DNA from: Jejudonia soesokkakensis
GTDB taxonomy: Bacteria > Bacteroidota > Bacteroidia > Flavobacteriales > Flavobacteriaceae
Direction: 5' to 3'
Length of the DNA: 64,000 nucleotides
Assembly (NCBI RefSeq): GCF_042664795.1
Contig: NZ_JBHTBN010000002.1
Coordinates: 186,001 to 250,000 of the forward strand
A model generated the notes under the pieces. That model saw nothing but the letters and a program-made list of their open reading frames with translations, made no database searches and was not told the DNA's origin. Shown here piece after piece: positions 42,479-51,543 of this stretch (positions are counted from its first letter, which is position 1; each line of letters opens with the position of its first letter). The position numbers and the translations under genes are program-made.

Positions 42479-44485
42479 ATGAGTTCTAAAACTGAGCCGA
42501 AAATATTTTTTGACTACAACCGAAAGAATATCGATGATAACACATTGATCTCTTTATATAAAGGGATGCTAAAACCTCGACTAATAGAAGAGAAAATGCT
42601 CATTCTTTTACGACAAGGCAAGGTTTCAAAGTGGTTTAGTGGTATTGGCCAGGAAGCGATTTCTGTTGGTATTACTTCAGTATTACACAAAGAGGAGTAC
42701 ATTCTTCCTATGCACCGAAACCTTGGAGTTTTTACAGGCCGTGACATTCCGCTGTACCGACTTTTCTCTCAGTGGCAGGGCAAGGCAAACGGTTTTACAA
42801 AAGGAAGAGATCGCAGTTTTCATTTTGGAACTCAGGAATTCAATATCGTTGGAATGATTTCACATCTGGGACCACAATTTGGTGTAGCAGATGGAATTGC
42901 ACTTGGAAATTTGCTCAAAAAGAATAATCAGGTATGTGCTGTTTTTACTGGAGAAGGAGGCACTAGTGAAGGTGATATACATGAGTCTCTAAACGTTGCA
43001 TCAGTTTGGAACTTACCCGTATTATTTTGTATTGAAAATAATGGCTACGGACTTTCAACACCTACCAGCGAACAATATAATTGTGAGAATTTAGCAGATC
43101 GTGGTATAGGCTACGGAATGGAAAGTCATATAATCGAAGGCAATAATATACTTGAAGTCTATACTAAAGTAGGAGCTATTGTTGCGGACATGCGAAAGAA
43201 TCCCAGACCAGTATTACTGGAGTTTAAGACCTTTAGAATGCGTGGACATGAGGAGGCAAGTGGCACTAAATATGTTCCAGACGCATTAATGGACGAATGG
43301 GGAATGCGGGATCCACTCATTAATTTTGAAAATTATTTACTTTCTGAAAATATTATTTCTGAAACTGAAATCGAACTTTTTAAAAATGAAATTTCTCAAG
43401 AGATTAGTGAAAACTTAGATCTAGCCTTCAATGAGCCAGCTATTTCTTCAACTGAAAGTGATGAATTACATGATGTGTATCAAATAAATACATATCAAGG
43501 AGTTAGGCCTAATTCAGATACTGAAGAATTGCGCCTTATTGATGCTATTTCACAAGGACTGAAACAGTCGATGCAACGTCATGATTCGACAGTGATTATG
43601 GGTCAGGATATCGCAGAGTACGGAGGTGTTTTTAAAATAACGGAAGGATTTTTAGAGGCATTTGGTAAAGATCGTGTGCGAAATACACCTATCTGTGAAT
43701 CAGCAATTATTTCAGCAGCTATGGGACTATCTATTAACGGATTCAAAGCGATCGTAGAAATGCAGTTTGCAGATTTTGTTACTTCTGGATTTAATCCTAT
43801 AATTAATTATTTGGCAAAGTCTCACTATCGCTGGAACCAAAAAGCCGATGTCGTTATTCGAATGCCTTGTGGTGCTGGAGTAGGAGCGGGACCGTTTCAT
43901 AGCCAAACCAATGAAGCCTGGTTTACACATACCCCTGGTTTAAAAGTTGTCTATCCAGCATTTCCTTATGATGCCAAAGGGTTGATTGCTTCAGCTATCG
44001 AAGATCCAAATCCTGTTTTATATTTTGAACACAAAGCTTTATATAGAAGTATTCGACAAGAAGTACCAACTGGATATTTCACAATCCCTATAGGAAAGGC
44101 AGCTCTCCTTAAAGAAGGTAATGACATATCTATTGTTACGTATGGTGCTGGTGTGCACTGGGCTTTAGAAACATTGGAAGAATCACCATCGATAAGTGCC
44201 GATCTTTTGGATTTAAGAACACTTTCACCTTTGGATACTGAAGCTATTTTTACTTCAGTTAAAAAAACGGGTAAAGTGATTATTCTTCAGGAAGATTCAA
44301 TGTTTGGAGGAATGGCAAGTGATATTTCTGCTTTAATATCTGAAAACTGTTTTGAAGCGCTAGATGCCCCTATCAAGAGGGTGGCGAGTTTAGAAACGCC
44401 TATACCTTTTGCTGCTAATTTAGAGACTCAGTACCTTCCACGCCAGCGATTTAAAGATGCGCTTAACAATTTATTAGCTTATTAA
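42479..44485 (+). CDS. 2-oxoacid dehydrogenase E1, alpha-beta fusion
   Basis: A 668-residue protein joining both E1 subunits. Residues of about 1-310 are the alpha part with the TPP motif (AVFTGEGGTSEGD ... ENNGYGLS) and MRGHEEASGTKYVP. Residues of about 345-668 are the beta part (IMGQDIAEYGGVFKITEGF, PICESAIISAAMGLS, RMPCGAGVGAGPFHSQTNEA). The sequence favours branched-chain or 2-oxoisovalerate specificity over pyruvate. No E2 or E3 gene is adjacent, so it must use partners encoded elsewhere. Confidence 0.92.
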   Translation: MSSKTEPKIFFDYNRKNIDDNTLISLYKGMLKPRLIEEKMLILLRQGKVSKWFSGIGQEAISVGITSVLHKEEYILPMHRNLGVFTGRDIPLYRLFSQWQGKANGFTKGRDRSFHFGTQEFNIVGMISHLGPQFGVADGIALGNLLKKNNQVCAVFTGEGGTSEGDIHESLNVASVWNLPVLFCIENNGYGLSTPTSEQYNCENLADRGIGYGMESHIIEGNNILEVYTKVGAIVADMRKNPRPVLLEFKTFRMRGHEEASGTKYVPDALMDEWGMRDPLINFENYLLSENIISETEIELFKNEISQEISENLDLAFNEPAISSTESDELHDVYQINTYQGVRPNSDTEELRLIDAISQGLKQSMQRHDSTVIMGQDIAEYGGVFKITEGFLEAFGKDRVRNTPICESAIISAAMGLSINGFKAIVEMQFADFVTSGFNPIINYLAKSHYRWNQKADVVIRMPCGAGVGAGPFHSQTNEAWFTHTPGLKVVYPAFPYDAKGLIASAIEDPNPVLYFEHKALYRSIRQEVPTGYFTIPIGKAALLKEGNDISIVTYGAGVHWALETLEESPSISADLLDLRTLSPLDTEAIFTSVKKTGKVIILQEDSMFGGMASDISALISENCFEALDAPIKRVASLETPIPFAANLETQYLPRQRFKDALNNLLAY

Positions 44486-44523
44486 TTCTTTAACACTTTT
44501 GGTTAAATTTTAGACAAAGACAC

Positions 44524-44553
44524 TTGTTTTAGGAATGTGCTACTGTACCTTAG
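44524..44553 (+). promoter_or_regulatory. Candidate promoter (TTG-N19-TACCTTAG) for the DUF1328 gene
   Basis: TTG at 44524 and TACCTTAG at 44546 are spaced 19 bases, with one mismatch to TAnnTTTG. The leader to 44584 would be about 25 bases. Confidence 0.4.
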
Positions 44554-44583
44554 TATCATTATTAACCAATAAAAACTCACAAC

Positions 44584-44745
44584 ATGGTACGCTGGATCAT
44601 TATTTTTTTAGTAATTGCAATCATTGCAGCAATTTTTGGATTTGGGGGCATCGCAGAAGGTGCAACTGATATCGCAATGATTATTTTTTGGATCTTTTTA
44701 GTCTTATTAGTACTCTCATTACTTTCAAGACTTTTCAGAAGATAA
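44584..44745 (+). CDS. DUF1328 small membrane protein (YtjA-like), 53 aa
   Basis: A 53-residue protein with two membrane helices around a conserved glycine turn: MVRWIIIFLVIAII ... FGFGGIAEGATDIAMIIFWIF, ending LLSRLFRR. This is the DUF1328 pattern. These proteins are often stress-induced in other bacteria; their function is unknown. It is 39 bases upstream of the lipocalin-like gene and is likely co-transcribed with the two lipoproteins after it. Confidence 0.88.
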   Translation: MVRWIIIFLVIAIIAAIFGFGGIAEGATDIAMIIFWIFLVLLVLSLLSRLFRR

Positions 44746-44784
44746 TTTATAATAAACCTAACTTTTTTTAAAAACGTAAACAAC

Positions 44785-45264
44785 ATGAAGAAAATACTTC
44801 TATTAACAGTGGTGGCTGCACTCGCTTTTGCGTGCGGAACACCTAAGACTGTACAGGAATCGCGAAAGGTAATCAAGGGAAATTGGATGTTAGACAACAT
44901 CACTTATAACCAATCAGGTACATTTAACGTAAAGCTATTAGATGATACTAGTAAAGAATGCTTTGAAGGTACAACATGGAGATTTATTCCTAATAACAAT
45001 ACGGGAGTTTATACTGTGAACAATAGTGATTGTCCAACAGGAGATCGGTACTTTATTTTTGCAATTCAAGAAATAAATCAGACAACTGGTCTTTATGACT
45101 TTTTATTAAAGCCTACCGATTCTAAAGGTAAATCTGAAGAAAAATTAGGCTTTAGAATGCGTCTATCTCAACTGAATGAAAATTCAATGCAATGGGAACA
45201 GACCGTAACTCTTGAAGGAAAACCTTTCAAAATTAAAATGAACTTTTCTAAATTAACTGAATAA
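44785..45264 (+). CDS. Lipocalin-like lipoprotein
   Basis: A 159-residue lipoprotein; the lipobox ALAFAC gives Cys17. The mature part begins with KVIKGNWMLDNITY, the G-x-W opening of lipocalin-like barrels, followed by beta strands with EGTTWRFIPNNNTG and a pair of cysteines. The likely location is the periplasmic face of a membrane. The ligand is unknown. The stop overlaps the ATG of the OmpA-like gene by one base. Confidence 0.85.
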   Translation: MKKILLLTVVAALAFACGTPKTVQESRKVIKGNWMLDNITYNQSGTFNVKLLDDTSKECFEGTTWRFIPNNNTGVYTVNNSDCPTGDRYFIFAIQEINQTTGLYDFLLKPTDSKGKSEEKLGFRMRLSQLNENSMQWEQTVTLEGKPFKIKMNFSKLTE

Positions 45265-45977
45265 TGAAAAATATAATAAAACAAATATCGATAGTAGCTT
45301 TTGCTGCAGTATTAGCCATTAGTTTCACAAGTTGTGAAGCCACACGTAACGCCAATAATAAACAAAAAGGTGCCGTAATAGGTGCTGCCAGTGGTGCCAT
45401 TCTTGGTGCTGTAATTGGTAATAATGTTGGTAAAGGTGGAAATGGAGAACTTGGAGCTGTAATTGGTGGTGTCGTAGGTGGTACTGCTGGAGTCCTTATT
45501 GGTAACAAAATGGACAAGCAAGCTCAAAAAATTGAAACTGAAATTCCAGGAGCTCAGGTAGAACGTGTGGATGACGGAATTGTAGTTACATTTGATGAAA
45601 ATAGTGGTGTGTATTTTGACACTGCAAAATATAACCTTAATGCAGCTTCTATGGCTACATTAGATAAACTCACAGGTGTACTACGCGAATATCCAGACAC
45701 CAATGTGCTAGTAGTAGGACATACCGACAGTGTTGGTTCAGACGAATCGAATATGTTATTGTCACAACGTAGAGCTCAATCTGTAACTACCTATTTTACA
45801 ACAACAAAAGGGTTAAATAGTGGTCGTTTTACGACCAACTGGTACGGAGAATCTGCTCCTGTAGGAGATAATTCAACTGCCGAAGGTAGAGCGCAAAATA
45901 GACGTGTGAATGTGGTAATCGTTCCAAATGAAAAAATGATATCTGATGCTGAAAAAGAAGCAAACGGAGGTCAATAA
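45264..45977 (+). CDS. OmpA family lipoprotein with glycine zipper
   Basis: A 237-residue lipoprotein (lipobox ISFTSC). A glycine-zipper stretch at about 36-75 (GAVIGAASGAILGAVIG and GAVIGGVVGGTAGVLIG) could cross or associate with the membrane. The OmpA C-terminal peptidoglycan-binding domain from about 110 has VVGHTDSVGSDESN and LSQRRAQSVTTYF and ends with GRAQNRRVNVVI. It resembles YiaD. A strong terminator follows. Confidence 0.92.
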   Translation: MKNIIKQISIVAFAAVLAISFTSCEATRNANNKQKGAVIGAASGAILGAVIGNNVGKGGNGELGAVIGGVVGGTAGVLIGNKMDKQAQKIETEIPGAQVERVDDGIVVTFDENSGVYFDTAKYNLNAASMATLDKLTGVLREYPDTNVLVVGHTDSVGSDESNMLLSQRRAQSVTTYFTTTKGLNSGRFTTNWYGESAPVGDNSTAEGRAQNRRVNVVIVPNEKMISDAEKEANGGQ

Positions 45978-45998
45978 TTTAGAATACCAATAAATTTA

Positions 45999-46033
45999 AA
46001 ATCCCGAAGCAATTTTGTTTCGGGATTTTTTTT
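45999..46033 (+). terminator. Rho-independent terminator after the OmpA-like gene
   Basis: A perfect 10-bp stem AAATCCCGAA / TTCGGGATTT with a 10-base loop and a run of eight T. Confidence 0.9.
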
Positions 46034-46060
46034 ATTCTGAAGATTTAATCCGTTCTTTAA

Positions 46061-47182
46061 ATGGTGAGTGAAATTGCAGAATTTGATATACTAATTATAG
46101 GGGGCGGACTCGCAGGTCTCACCTGCGCATTACATCTTTCCAAGTCTACTAACAAAAGGATTGCTCTTATTGAAAAGTATTCGTATCCGCATCATAAGGT
46201 TTGTGGCGAATATATTTCTAATGAAGTTATTTTATATTTAAATAATCTTGGTATTGATCCTATAGCAGAAGGCGCAAAGAACATTACCAATTTTGAACTT
46301 AGTACGGTAAATGGAAAAAAATTAAAAACAAAGTTACCGTTGGGAGGCTTCGGAATGAGCAGATATGCCATAGATGATTTGCTGTACCGTGAAGTAAGGA
46401 AAACAACACATATGATTTTTGATACAGTCACAACTGTTGAATTTTCTTCGGAAAGATTTACCGTTCACACACAATTAAAATCTGTATATAAAGCTACCTA
46501 TATTGTAGGAGCTTTCGGCAAACGATCTAATTTGGATGTTTTTTTAAACCGAAAATTTATACAGAAAAAAACTCCTTGGATGGCTGTCAAAGCACATTAT
46601 GAATATAATTTCCCTGAAGATACTGTAGCACTCCATAACTTTAAAGGAGGGTATTGCGGGCTTTCTAAAATCGAAAGTGGTTGGGTCAATGCATGTTACT
46701 TAGCTACAGTTTCATCATTTAAAAAATATAAATCTATTGAAACTTTTCAGAAGAAAAGACTTTCAGAAAATAAACACTTAAAGCATTTTTTTGAAACCGC
46801 CATATTGAAGTTTGAAAAACCACTTACCATTAGTCAAATTAGTTTTGAAGAAAAAGAACCTGTAGAAAACCATATTTTTATGGTAGGCGATAGTGCCGGT
46901 TTAATTCATCCCCTTTGTGGCAATGGTATGGCTATGGCAATCCATAGTGCCAAGTTATTTTCAGAATTATTTATTCAAAATAAGCAGGGTCGAGCCACTC
47001 TCGAAGAAACCTATGCAAACGCATGGAACAATACATTTTCAGGTCGGCTAAAAGCGGGAAGGCGAATTCAAAAATTATTATTAAATCCATATTCGAGTGC
47101 GATTAGTTATAGAGTAATACGTCTATTCCCATCACTTATTCCTTGGATCATTCAAAAAACACACGGGAGCCCCATACAATGA
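46061..47182 (+). CDS. FAD-dependent oxidoreductase of the type III PKS cluster (geranylgeranyl-reductase/hydroxylase-like)
   Basis: A 373-residue flavoprotein. The Rossmann FAD motif is ILIIGGGLAGLTCALHL (about 10-26) with HHKVCGEYIS at 44-53. The second FAD motif is MVGDSAGLIHPLCGNGMAMAI (about 274-294). This places it in the FixC/geranylgeranyl-reductase/halogenase group. In other type III PKS loci a flavoprotein hydroxylates the phenolic product; that role here is inferred from context. The stop overlaps the methyltransferase ATG by four bases. Confidence 0.85.
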   Translation: MVSEIAEFDILIIGGGLAGLTCALHLSKSTNKRIALIEKYSYPHHKVCGEYISNEVILYLNNLGIDPIAEGAKNITNFELSTVNGKKLKTKLPLGGFGMSRYAIDDLLYREVRKTTHMIFDTVTTVEFSSERFTVHTQLKSVYKATYIVGAFGKRSNLDVFLNRKFIQKKTPWMAVKAHYEYNFPEDTVALHNFKGGYCGLSKIESGWVNACYLATVSSFKKYKSIETFQKKRLSENKHLKHFFETAILKFEKPLTISQISFEEKEPVENHIFMVGDSAGLIHPLCGNGMAMAIHSAKLFSELFIQNKQGRATLEETYANAWNNTFSGRLKAGRRIQKLLLNPYSSAISYRVIRLFPSLIPWIIQKTHGSPIQ

Positions 47183-47901
47183 AGGTAAAATTTACTAATA
47201 GATTTCGTTCAACACAACCTGAGATTATGGATAATTTTATGTTGTCTGGTAACGAGTTAGACTTGCTTCTCAATGATTTGAAAACAGTAAACAGCTATTT
47301 AGGCGGACGGGCATTAACTCTTAATGCTCTTAAAAAATTATTAACCCAATGCAATCGTAAAACAGAGATTACTATTATGGATATTGGCTGTGGAGATGGA
47401 GAAATGTTGCGATTGTGTGCAGAATATGGCCAGCAAAAAGGATTTATATTTAAGCTAATTGGAGTAGATGCAAATCAAAATATTATTACCATTGCCCAAG
47501 AAAAATCCAGTGCGTATAAAAATATTGAGTATTACTGTTGTGAAGTTTCTTCAAAACAATTTGAGAATTTAGAATTTGATATTGCTCTTTGTACCTTATT
47601 TCTGCATCACATCCCAGAATCTCAAATACCTCTATTATTAAAGAAAATTTGCAGTCAGTCGAAAGTAGGTGTTATTATTAACGACTTACATCGCTCGTGG
47701 TTTGCATTTCAATTGTTTAAGGTGTTTAGCTTCTTTTTTATTAGAACAAAGATCGCCAAACATGATGGACTTGTATCTGTTGCTAGAGCTTTTAAAAGAA
47801 AAGATTTAGAAGATCAGCAAGACCGTATAAAAGGTGTAACTTCAACAATGCAATGGAAATGGGCCTTTAGATGGCAATGGATCCTTCAGAAAACTAACTA
47901 G
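47179..47901 (+). CDS. Class I SAM-dependent methyltransferase of the PKS cluster
   Basis: The frame opens at 47143, but the ATG at 47179, overlapping the previous stop as ATGA, is the natural start, giving 240 residues. Motif I is IMDIGCGDGEMLRLC and the acidic loop LIGVDANQ. A later FDIALCTLFLHHIPES is motif IV/post-I of small-molecule methyltransferases. By position, it probably O- or C-methylates the polyketide. It is 18 bases upstream of the type III PKS. Confidence 0.85.
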   Translation: MKVKFTNRFRSTQPEIMDNFMLSGNELDLLLNDLKTVNSYLGGRALTLNALKKLLTQCNRKTEITIMDIGCGDGEMLRLCAEYGQQKGFIFKLIGVDANQNIITIAQEKSSAYKNIEYYCCEVSSKQFENLEFDIALCTLFLHHIPESQIPLLLKKICSQSKVGVIINDLHRSWFAFQLFKVFSFFFIRTKIAKHDGLVSVARAFKRKDLEDQQDRIKGVTSTMQWKWAFRWQWILQKTN

Positions 47902-47919
47902 TACACGTAAAATAGCTTT

Positions 47920-48972
47920 ATGAGCGTAAGAATAAAAACAGTAGCAAAACAACTTCCAAAATATACTAGACATATTAATGAAATCATGCCTTTTGTGGAA
48001 GCATGGCTCGAAGGACAAGAAGATAGATTTAAACGTAAAGTGCTAAAGATCTTTGAGGGAGCAGGAGTGGATAGGCGCTATTCTATCATGGATGCGCATG
48101 AAGTTTTTATGGACTATTCATTAGAAGAGCGTAACGAAATTTATCGAAAAGAAGTCATTAAACTTGGTAAGCAAAGTCTGGAAAAAGCAGTAGCTAAAAC
48201 CCAATGGAAGCCTACAGATCTCGATTTTATTATTACCGTAAGTTGTACCGGCATCATGATTCCTTCAGTAGATGCCTACCTTATTAATGAGCTTGGGTTA
48301 CGACAAGATATAGTTCGATTACCTGTAACCGAAATGGGTTGCGCTGCAGGTGTTTCAGGAATTATTTATGCCTATAATTTTTTAAAAGCGAACCCTGGAA
48401 AACGAGCTGCAGTTATTGCGCTCGAATCTCCAACGGCAACGTTTCAGTTACACGACTATAGTATGGTTAACATTGTAAGTGCTGCGATTTTTGGAGATGG
48501 TGCCGCTTGTACACTTCTTTCATCGCATGAAGAAGACGATGGCCCTAAGATAGTAGACGAAGCCATGTATCACTTTTACGATGCAACGCATATGATGGGT
48601 TTTAAACTGGTTAATACTGGACTTCAAATGATTTTAGATAAAAGTGTGCCTGAGAAGATTGCAGCGCATTTTCCAGAAATTGTTAATCCGTTTCTGGAGC
48701 GAAATGGAAAAACAATCGACGATATTGATCATCTTATTTTTCACCCCGGTGGAAAAAAAATAGTGCAAACGGTGGAGCAACTCTTTGGCAGTAAAGGGAA
48801 GAATATTGACGATACTAAAGAAGTATTGCGATTGTATGGCAACATGAGTAGTGCTACAGTGTTGTATGTTTTAGAGCGATTTATGGATAAAAAACCTAAG
48901 AAAGGTGACTTAGGTTTAATGCTGAGCTTCGGACCTGGATTTTCAGCACAGCGTATCTTATTAGAATGGTAA
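47920..48972 (+). CDS. Type III polyketide synthase (chalcone/stilbene synthase family)
   Basis: A 350-residue homodimeric type III PKS. The full catalytic triad is present: Cys141 in EMGCAAGVSG, His275 in IFHPGGKK and Asn308 in YGNMSSATV. The C-terminal GFGPG loop is present as SFGPGFSA. Such enzymes extend an acyl starter with malonyl-CoA and cyclise it to resorcinols, pyrones or phloroglucinols. The neighbouring ketosynthase and ACP suggest the starter is made and handed over locally. Confidence 0.94.
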   Translation: MSVRIKTVAKQLPKYTRHINEIMPFVEAWLEGQEDRFKRKVLKIFEGAGVDRRYSIMDAHEVFMDYSLEERNEIYRKEVIKLGKQSLEKAVAKTQWKPTDLDFIITVSCTGIMIPSVDAYLINELGLRQDIVRLPVTEMGCAAGVSGIIYAYNFLKANPGKRAAVIALESPTATFQLHDYSMVNIVSAAIFGDGAACTLLSSHEEDDGPKIVDEAMYHFYDATHMMGFKLVNTGLQMILDKSVPEKIAAHFPEIVNPFLERNGKTIDDIDHLIFHPGGKKIVQTVEQLFGSKGKNIDDTKEVLRLYGNMSSATVLYVLERFMDKKPKKGDLGLMLSFGPGFSAQRILLEW

Positions 48973-49041
48973 TTAATACGCTTAAATAGCCGTTGTTTTC
49001 TTCGGAAATGTCTAATTTTATCAAAAATCTTTTACAGTAAT

Positions 49042-49803
49042 TTGAAACCATACGCATTAATTTTAGGAGGAAGTAGCGGACTAGGACTAGCAACAGCTCA
49101 CAAACTGGCAGCCCATAATTTTAATATTTGTATCGTTCACCGTGACCGAAAGAGCAGTCTACCGAAATTGGCCGAAGAAGTAAAAAAAATGAAAGCTCAT
49201 GGAGTTGAAGTATATACATTTAACAAAGATGCAATGTCTTCGGAAACTTATGCCGAAGTAGTAGCTTCGTTACCCGATCAAAGTGTTTCTGTATTAATTC
49301 ATAGTGTTGCCAAAGGGAGTTTAAAACCCATGCATACACAGCAAGGTCCCGAACTCTCAAAACAGGATTTTGATTTGACCATTCATAGTATGGCAACCAG
49401 TTGGTACGAATGGACAAAACTCTTACTGAAGCAAAACAAATTTAGTCAAGATGTAAGAAATATCGCGTTTACCAGTGAGGGGAATACAAAAGTATGGCCG
49501 GGTTATGGAGCAGTTTCCGCAGCAAAAGTAACTTTGGAAGCTTTAATGAGAAACATGGCGGTAGAACTTGCTTCTGTTGGAATTAAAAGTAACTGCATAC
49601 AAGCTGGAACAACACAGACGGCTTCGTTTGCTATGATTCCAGGAAGTGATCAACTTGCAGATGCCGCAGCTCAAAGAAATCCGTTTCAGCGTATGACAAC
49701 GCCCCAAGATGTTGCTAATGTTGTATATTTATTAACTCGTGAAGAAGCAAAATGGATCAACGGGGTGATCTTAAAAGTAGATGGAGGCGAGAGCCTTAGA
49801 TAA
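49042..49803 (+). CDS. SDR-family reductase, FabL/FabI-like (enoyl-ACP reductase type)
   Basis: A 253-residue SDR with LILGGSSGLGLATA at the N-terminus. The catalytic motif is Tyr155-x6-Lys162 (YGAVSAAK), the YX6K spacing of enoyl-ACP reductases such as FabI and FabL, not the YX3K of ketoreductases. The C-terminus has the usual RMTTPQDVANVVYLL. It therefore probably reduces an enoyl-ACP in the dedicated chain-building set of this cluster. The start codon is TTG at 49042, with no in-frame ATG that keeps the Rossmann strand. Confidence 0.85.
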   Translation: MKPYALILGGSSGLGLATAHKLAAHNFNICIVHRDRKSSLPKLAEEVKKMKAHGVEVYTFNKDAMSSETYAEVVASLPDQSVSVLIHSVAKGSLKPMHTQQGPELSKQDFDLTIHSMATSWYEWTKLLLKQNKFSQDVRNIAFTSEGNTKVWPGYGAVSAAKVTLEALMRNMAVELASVGIKSNCIQAGTTQTASFAMIPGSDQLADAAAQRNPFQRMTTPQDVANVVYLLTREEAKWINGVILKVDGGESLR

Positions 49804-49823
49804 AAAAAATTAAGAATTATTAA

Positions 49824-50276
49824 GTGAGCGATTACAGTCACATACTTTCAAAATTACCGTATACCAAACCCTTCCTCTTTGTGGATCATATTGATTCCCT
49901 TTCCGAAGCAGGAATCACGGGAAGGTATCAATTTAAGAAAGACGAATTTTTTTACGAAGGACATTTTAAAGATAACCCAATTACACCTGGTGTGATAATT
50001 ACCGAGTGTATGGCTCAAATCGGACTCGTGTGTTTGGGAATGTCCCTACTAAAAGAAGACGAGTTGCAAGGTGCTCAGGTAGCACTCACGACTACCAACA
50101 TGGAGTTTCTGGCACCTGTATTCCCAAATGAAAAAGTAACCGTTGTTTCAGAAAAGGTGTACTTTCGATTTCATAAATTAAAATGCAACGTGAAAATGAT
50201 CAATGAGAAAGGTATTGTTGTTTGTAAAGGAATCATCACCGGAATGTTAGTACCCGCAACATATGAAAAGAAATAG
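49824..50276 (+). CDS. FabZ-like 3-hydroxyacyl-ACP dehydratase
   Basis: A 150-residue hot-dog protein. The catalytic His47 is in EGHFKDNPITPGV and Glu61 in TECMAQIG, with DHIDSL near the start, as in FabZ/FabA. It dehydrates 3-hydroxyacyl-ACP. It starts at GTG 49824 and its 3' end overlaps the ketosynthase by 14 bases, so translation is coupled. Confidence 0.9.
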   Translation: MSDYSHILSKLPYTKPFLFVDHIDSLSEAGITGRYQFKKDEFFYEGHFKDNPITPGVIITECMAQIGLVCLGMSLLKEDELQGAQVALTTTNMEFLAPVFPNEKVTVVSEKVYFRFHKLKCNVKMINEKGIVVCKGIITGMLVPATYEKK

Positions 50277-51543
50277 AGTAGTAGTAACAGGTCTTGGAGT
50301 GGTAGCACCTAATGGTGTTTCAGTTTCAGAATTTAACGAAGCCATTCAACAAGGAAAGTCTGGAATCGAATACTTTCCACACCTTAAAGAACTAAATTTT
50401 TCCTGTTGCATAGGTGGAATCCCAAAAATTTCCGAAGAAAAAAAACGAGACTATTTTACAGAATTACAACTTCGTAATTTTAACAGTTCTGGGATATTGT
50501 ATGGCGTCATTGCAGCCATGGACGCCATATATGATGCTGGGATCACAATTGATGAAACAAATCCAGAACCCAACTGGGATCTAGGAATTGTATTTGGCAC
50601 CGGAAGCAGTGGAGTTGATAAATTCAAAGAAGCTATTTATAAACTGGATGCCGGAAAAGTAAGACGTTTGGGAAGTACAGCCGTGGTGCAGACCATGATG
50701 AGCGGTGTCACAGCCTACCTAACAGGAATGACAGGGGCTGGCAATATGGTTACTACAAATTCGACTGCATGTGCAACAGGAACCGAAGCTATTTTAATAG
50801 GCCATGAGCGTATTGCCAGTGGAAAAGCGACTCAAATGCTTTGCGGAAGCACGAATGACTCTGGAGAGCTTATCTGGGGTGGATTTGATGCATTAAAAGT
50901 TATTACTTACAAACATAACGATTCACCTACTGAAGGCTCACGACCTATGAGTGAAACAGCTAGCGGATTTGTTCCAGGGAGTGGGGCAGGAGCTTTGTTT
51001 TTAGAATCACTGGAAAGCGCTCAAAAAAGAGGGGCAAAAATATATGCCGAAGTGTTAGGAGGCTCGGTCAATAGTGGGGGACAACGTGGCGAGGGAAGTA
51101 TGACCGCCCCCAATAGTATTGCCGTGCAGCGCTGTATTACAGATGCATTGAAAGATTCTGGTGTTGAAGGAAAAGATATTGACTATATAAATGGGCATTT
51201 AACCGCGACACTTAAAGATCCGCTTGAAATTAAAAACTGGTGTGACGCCTTAGGGAGAACTGGTTCAGATTTTCCTTATATTAATTCTTTAAAATCGATG
51301 ATAGGTCATAGTCTGGCTGCCAGCGGAAGTATTGAAGCCGTTTCAACCATATTACAACTACATCATGGCTATGTGTTTCCAAGTATTAACAGTGAGGATT
51401 TACATCCTGAGATTGCACAAATGATTGCTCCTGAAAAAATTCCGCAGAAAAAGATAGCTGCGAACTTAAATATTGTCGCAAAAGCGAGTTTTGGTTTTGG
51501 TGATGTCAATGCGTGTGTTATCTTTGGCAAAAACATAAGATGA
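50263..51543 (+). CDS. Beta-ketoacyl-ACP synthase (FabF-like) of the PKS cluster
   Basis: A 426-residue thiolase-fold condensing enzyme with the Cys-His-His triad: Cys170 in TTNSTACATGTEA, His312 in NGHLTATLKDP and His349 in KSMIGHSLAASG. The block around His312 departs from the usual HGTST of FabF, which suggests a diverged specificity. Its stop overlaps the ACP start (ATGA). With the ACP, dehydratase and reductase it forms a compact fatty-acid-type set for the type III PKS. Confidence 0.92.
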   Translation: MKRNRVVVTGLGVVAPNGVSVSEFNEAIQQGKSGIEYFPHLKELNFSCCIGGIPKISEEKKRDYFTELQLRNFNSSGILYGVIAAMDAIYDAGITIDETNPEPNWDLGIVFGTGSSGVDKFKEAIYKLDAGKVRRLGSTAVVQTMMSGVTAYLTGMTGAGNMVTTNSTACATGTEAILIGHERIASGKATQMLCGSTNDSGELIWGGFDALKVITYKHNDSPTEGSRPMSETASGFVPGSGAGALFLESLESAQKRGAKIYAEVLGGSVNSGGQRGEGSMTAPNSIAVQRCITDALKDSGVEGKDIDYINGHLTATLKDPLEIKNWCDALGRTGSDFPYINSLKSMIGHSLAASGSIEAVSTILQLHHGYVFPSINSEDLHPEIAQMIAPEKIPQKKIAANLNIVAKASFGFGDVNACVIFGKNIR

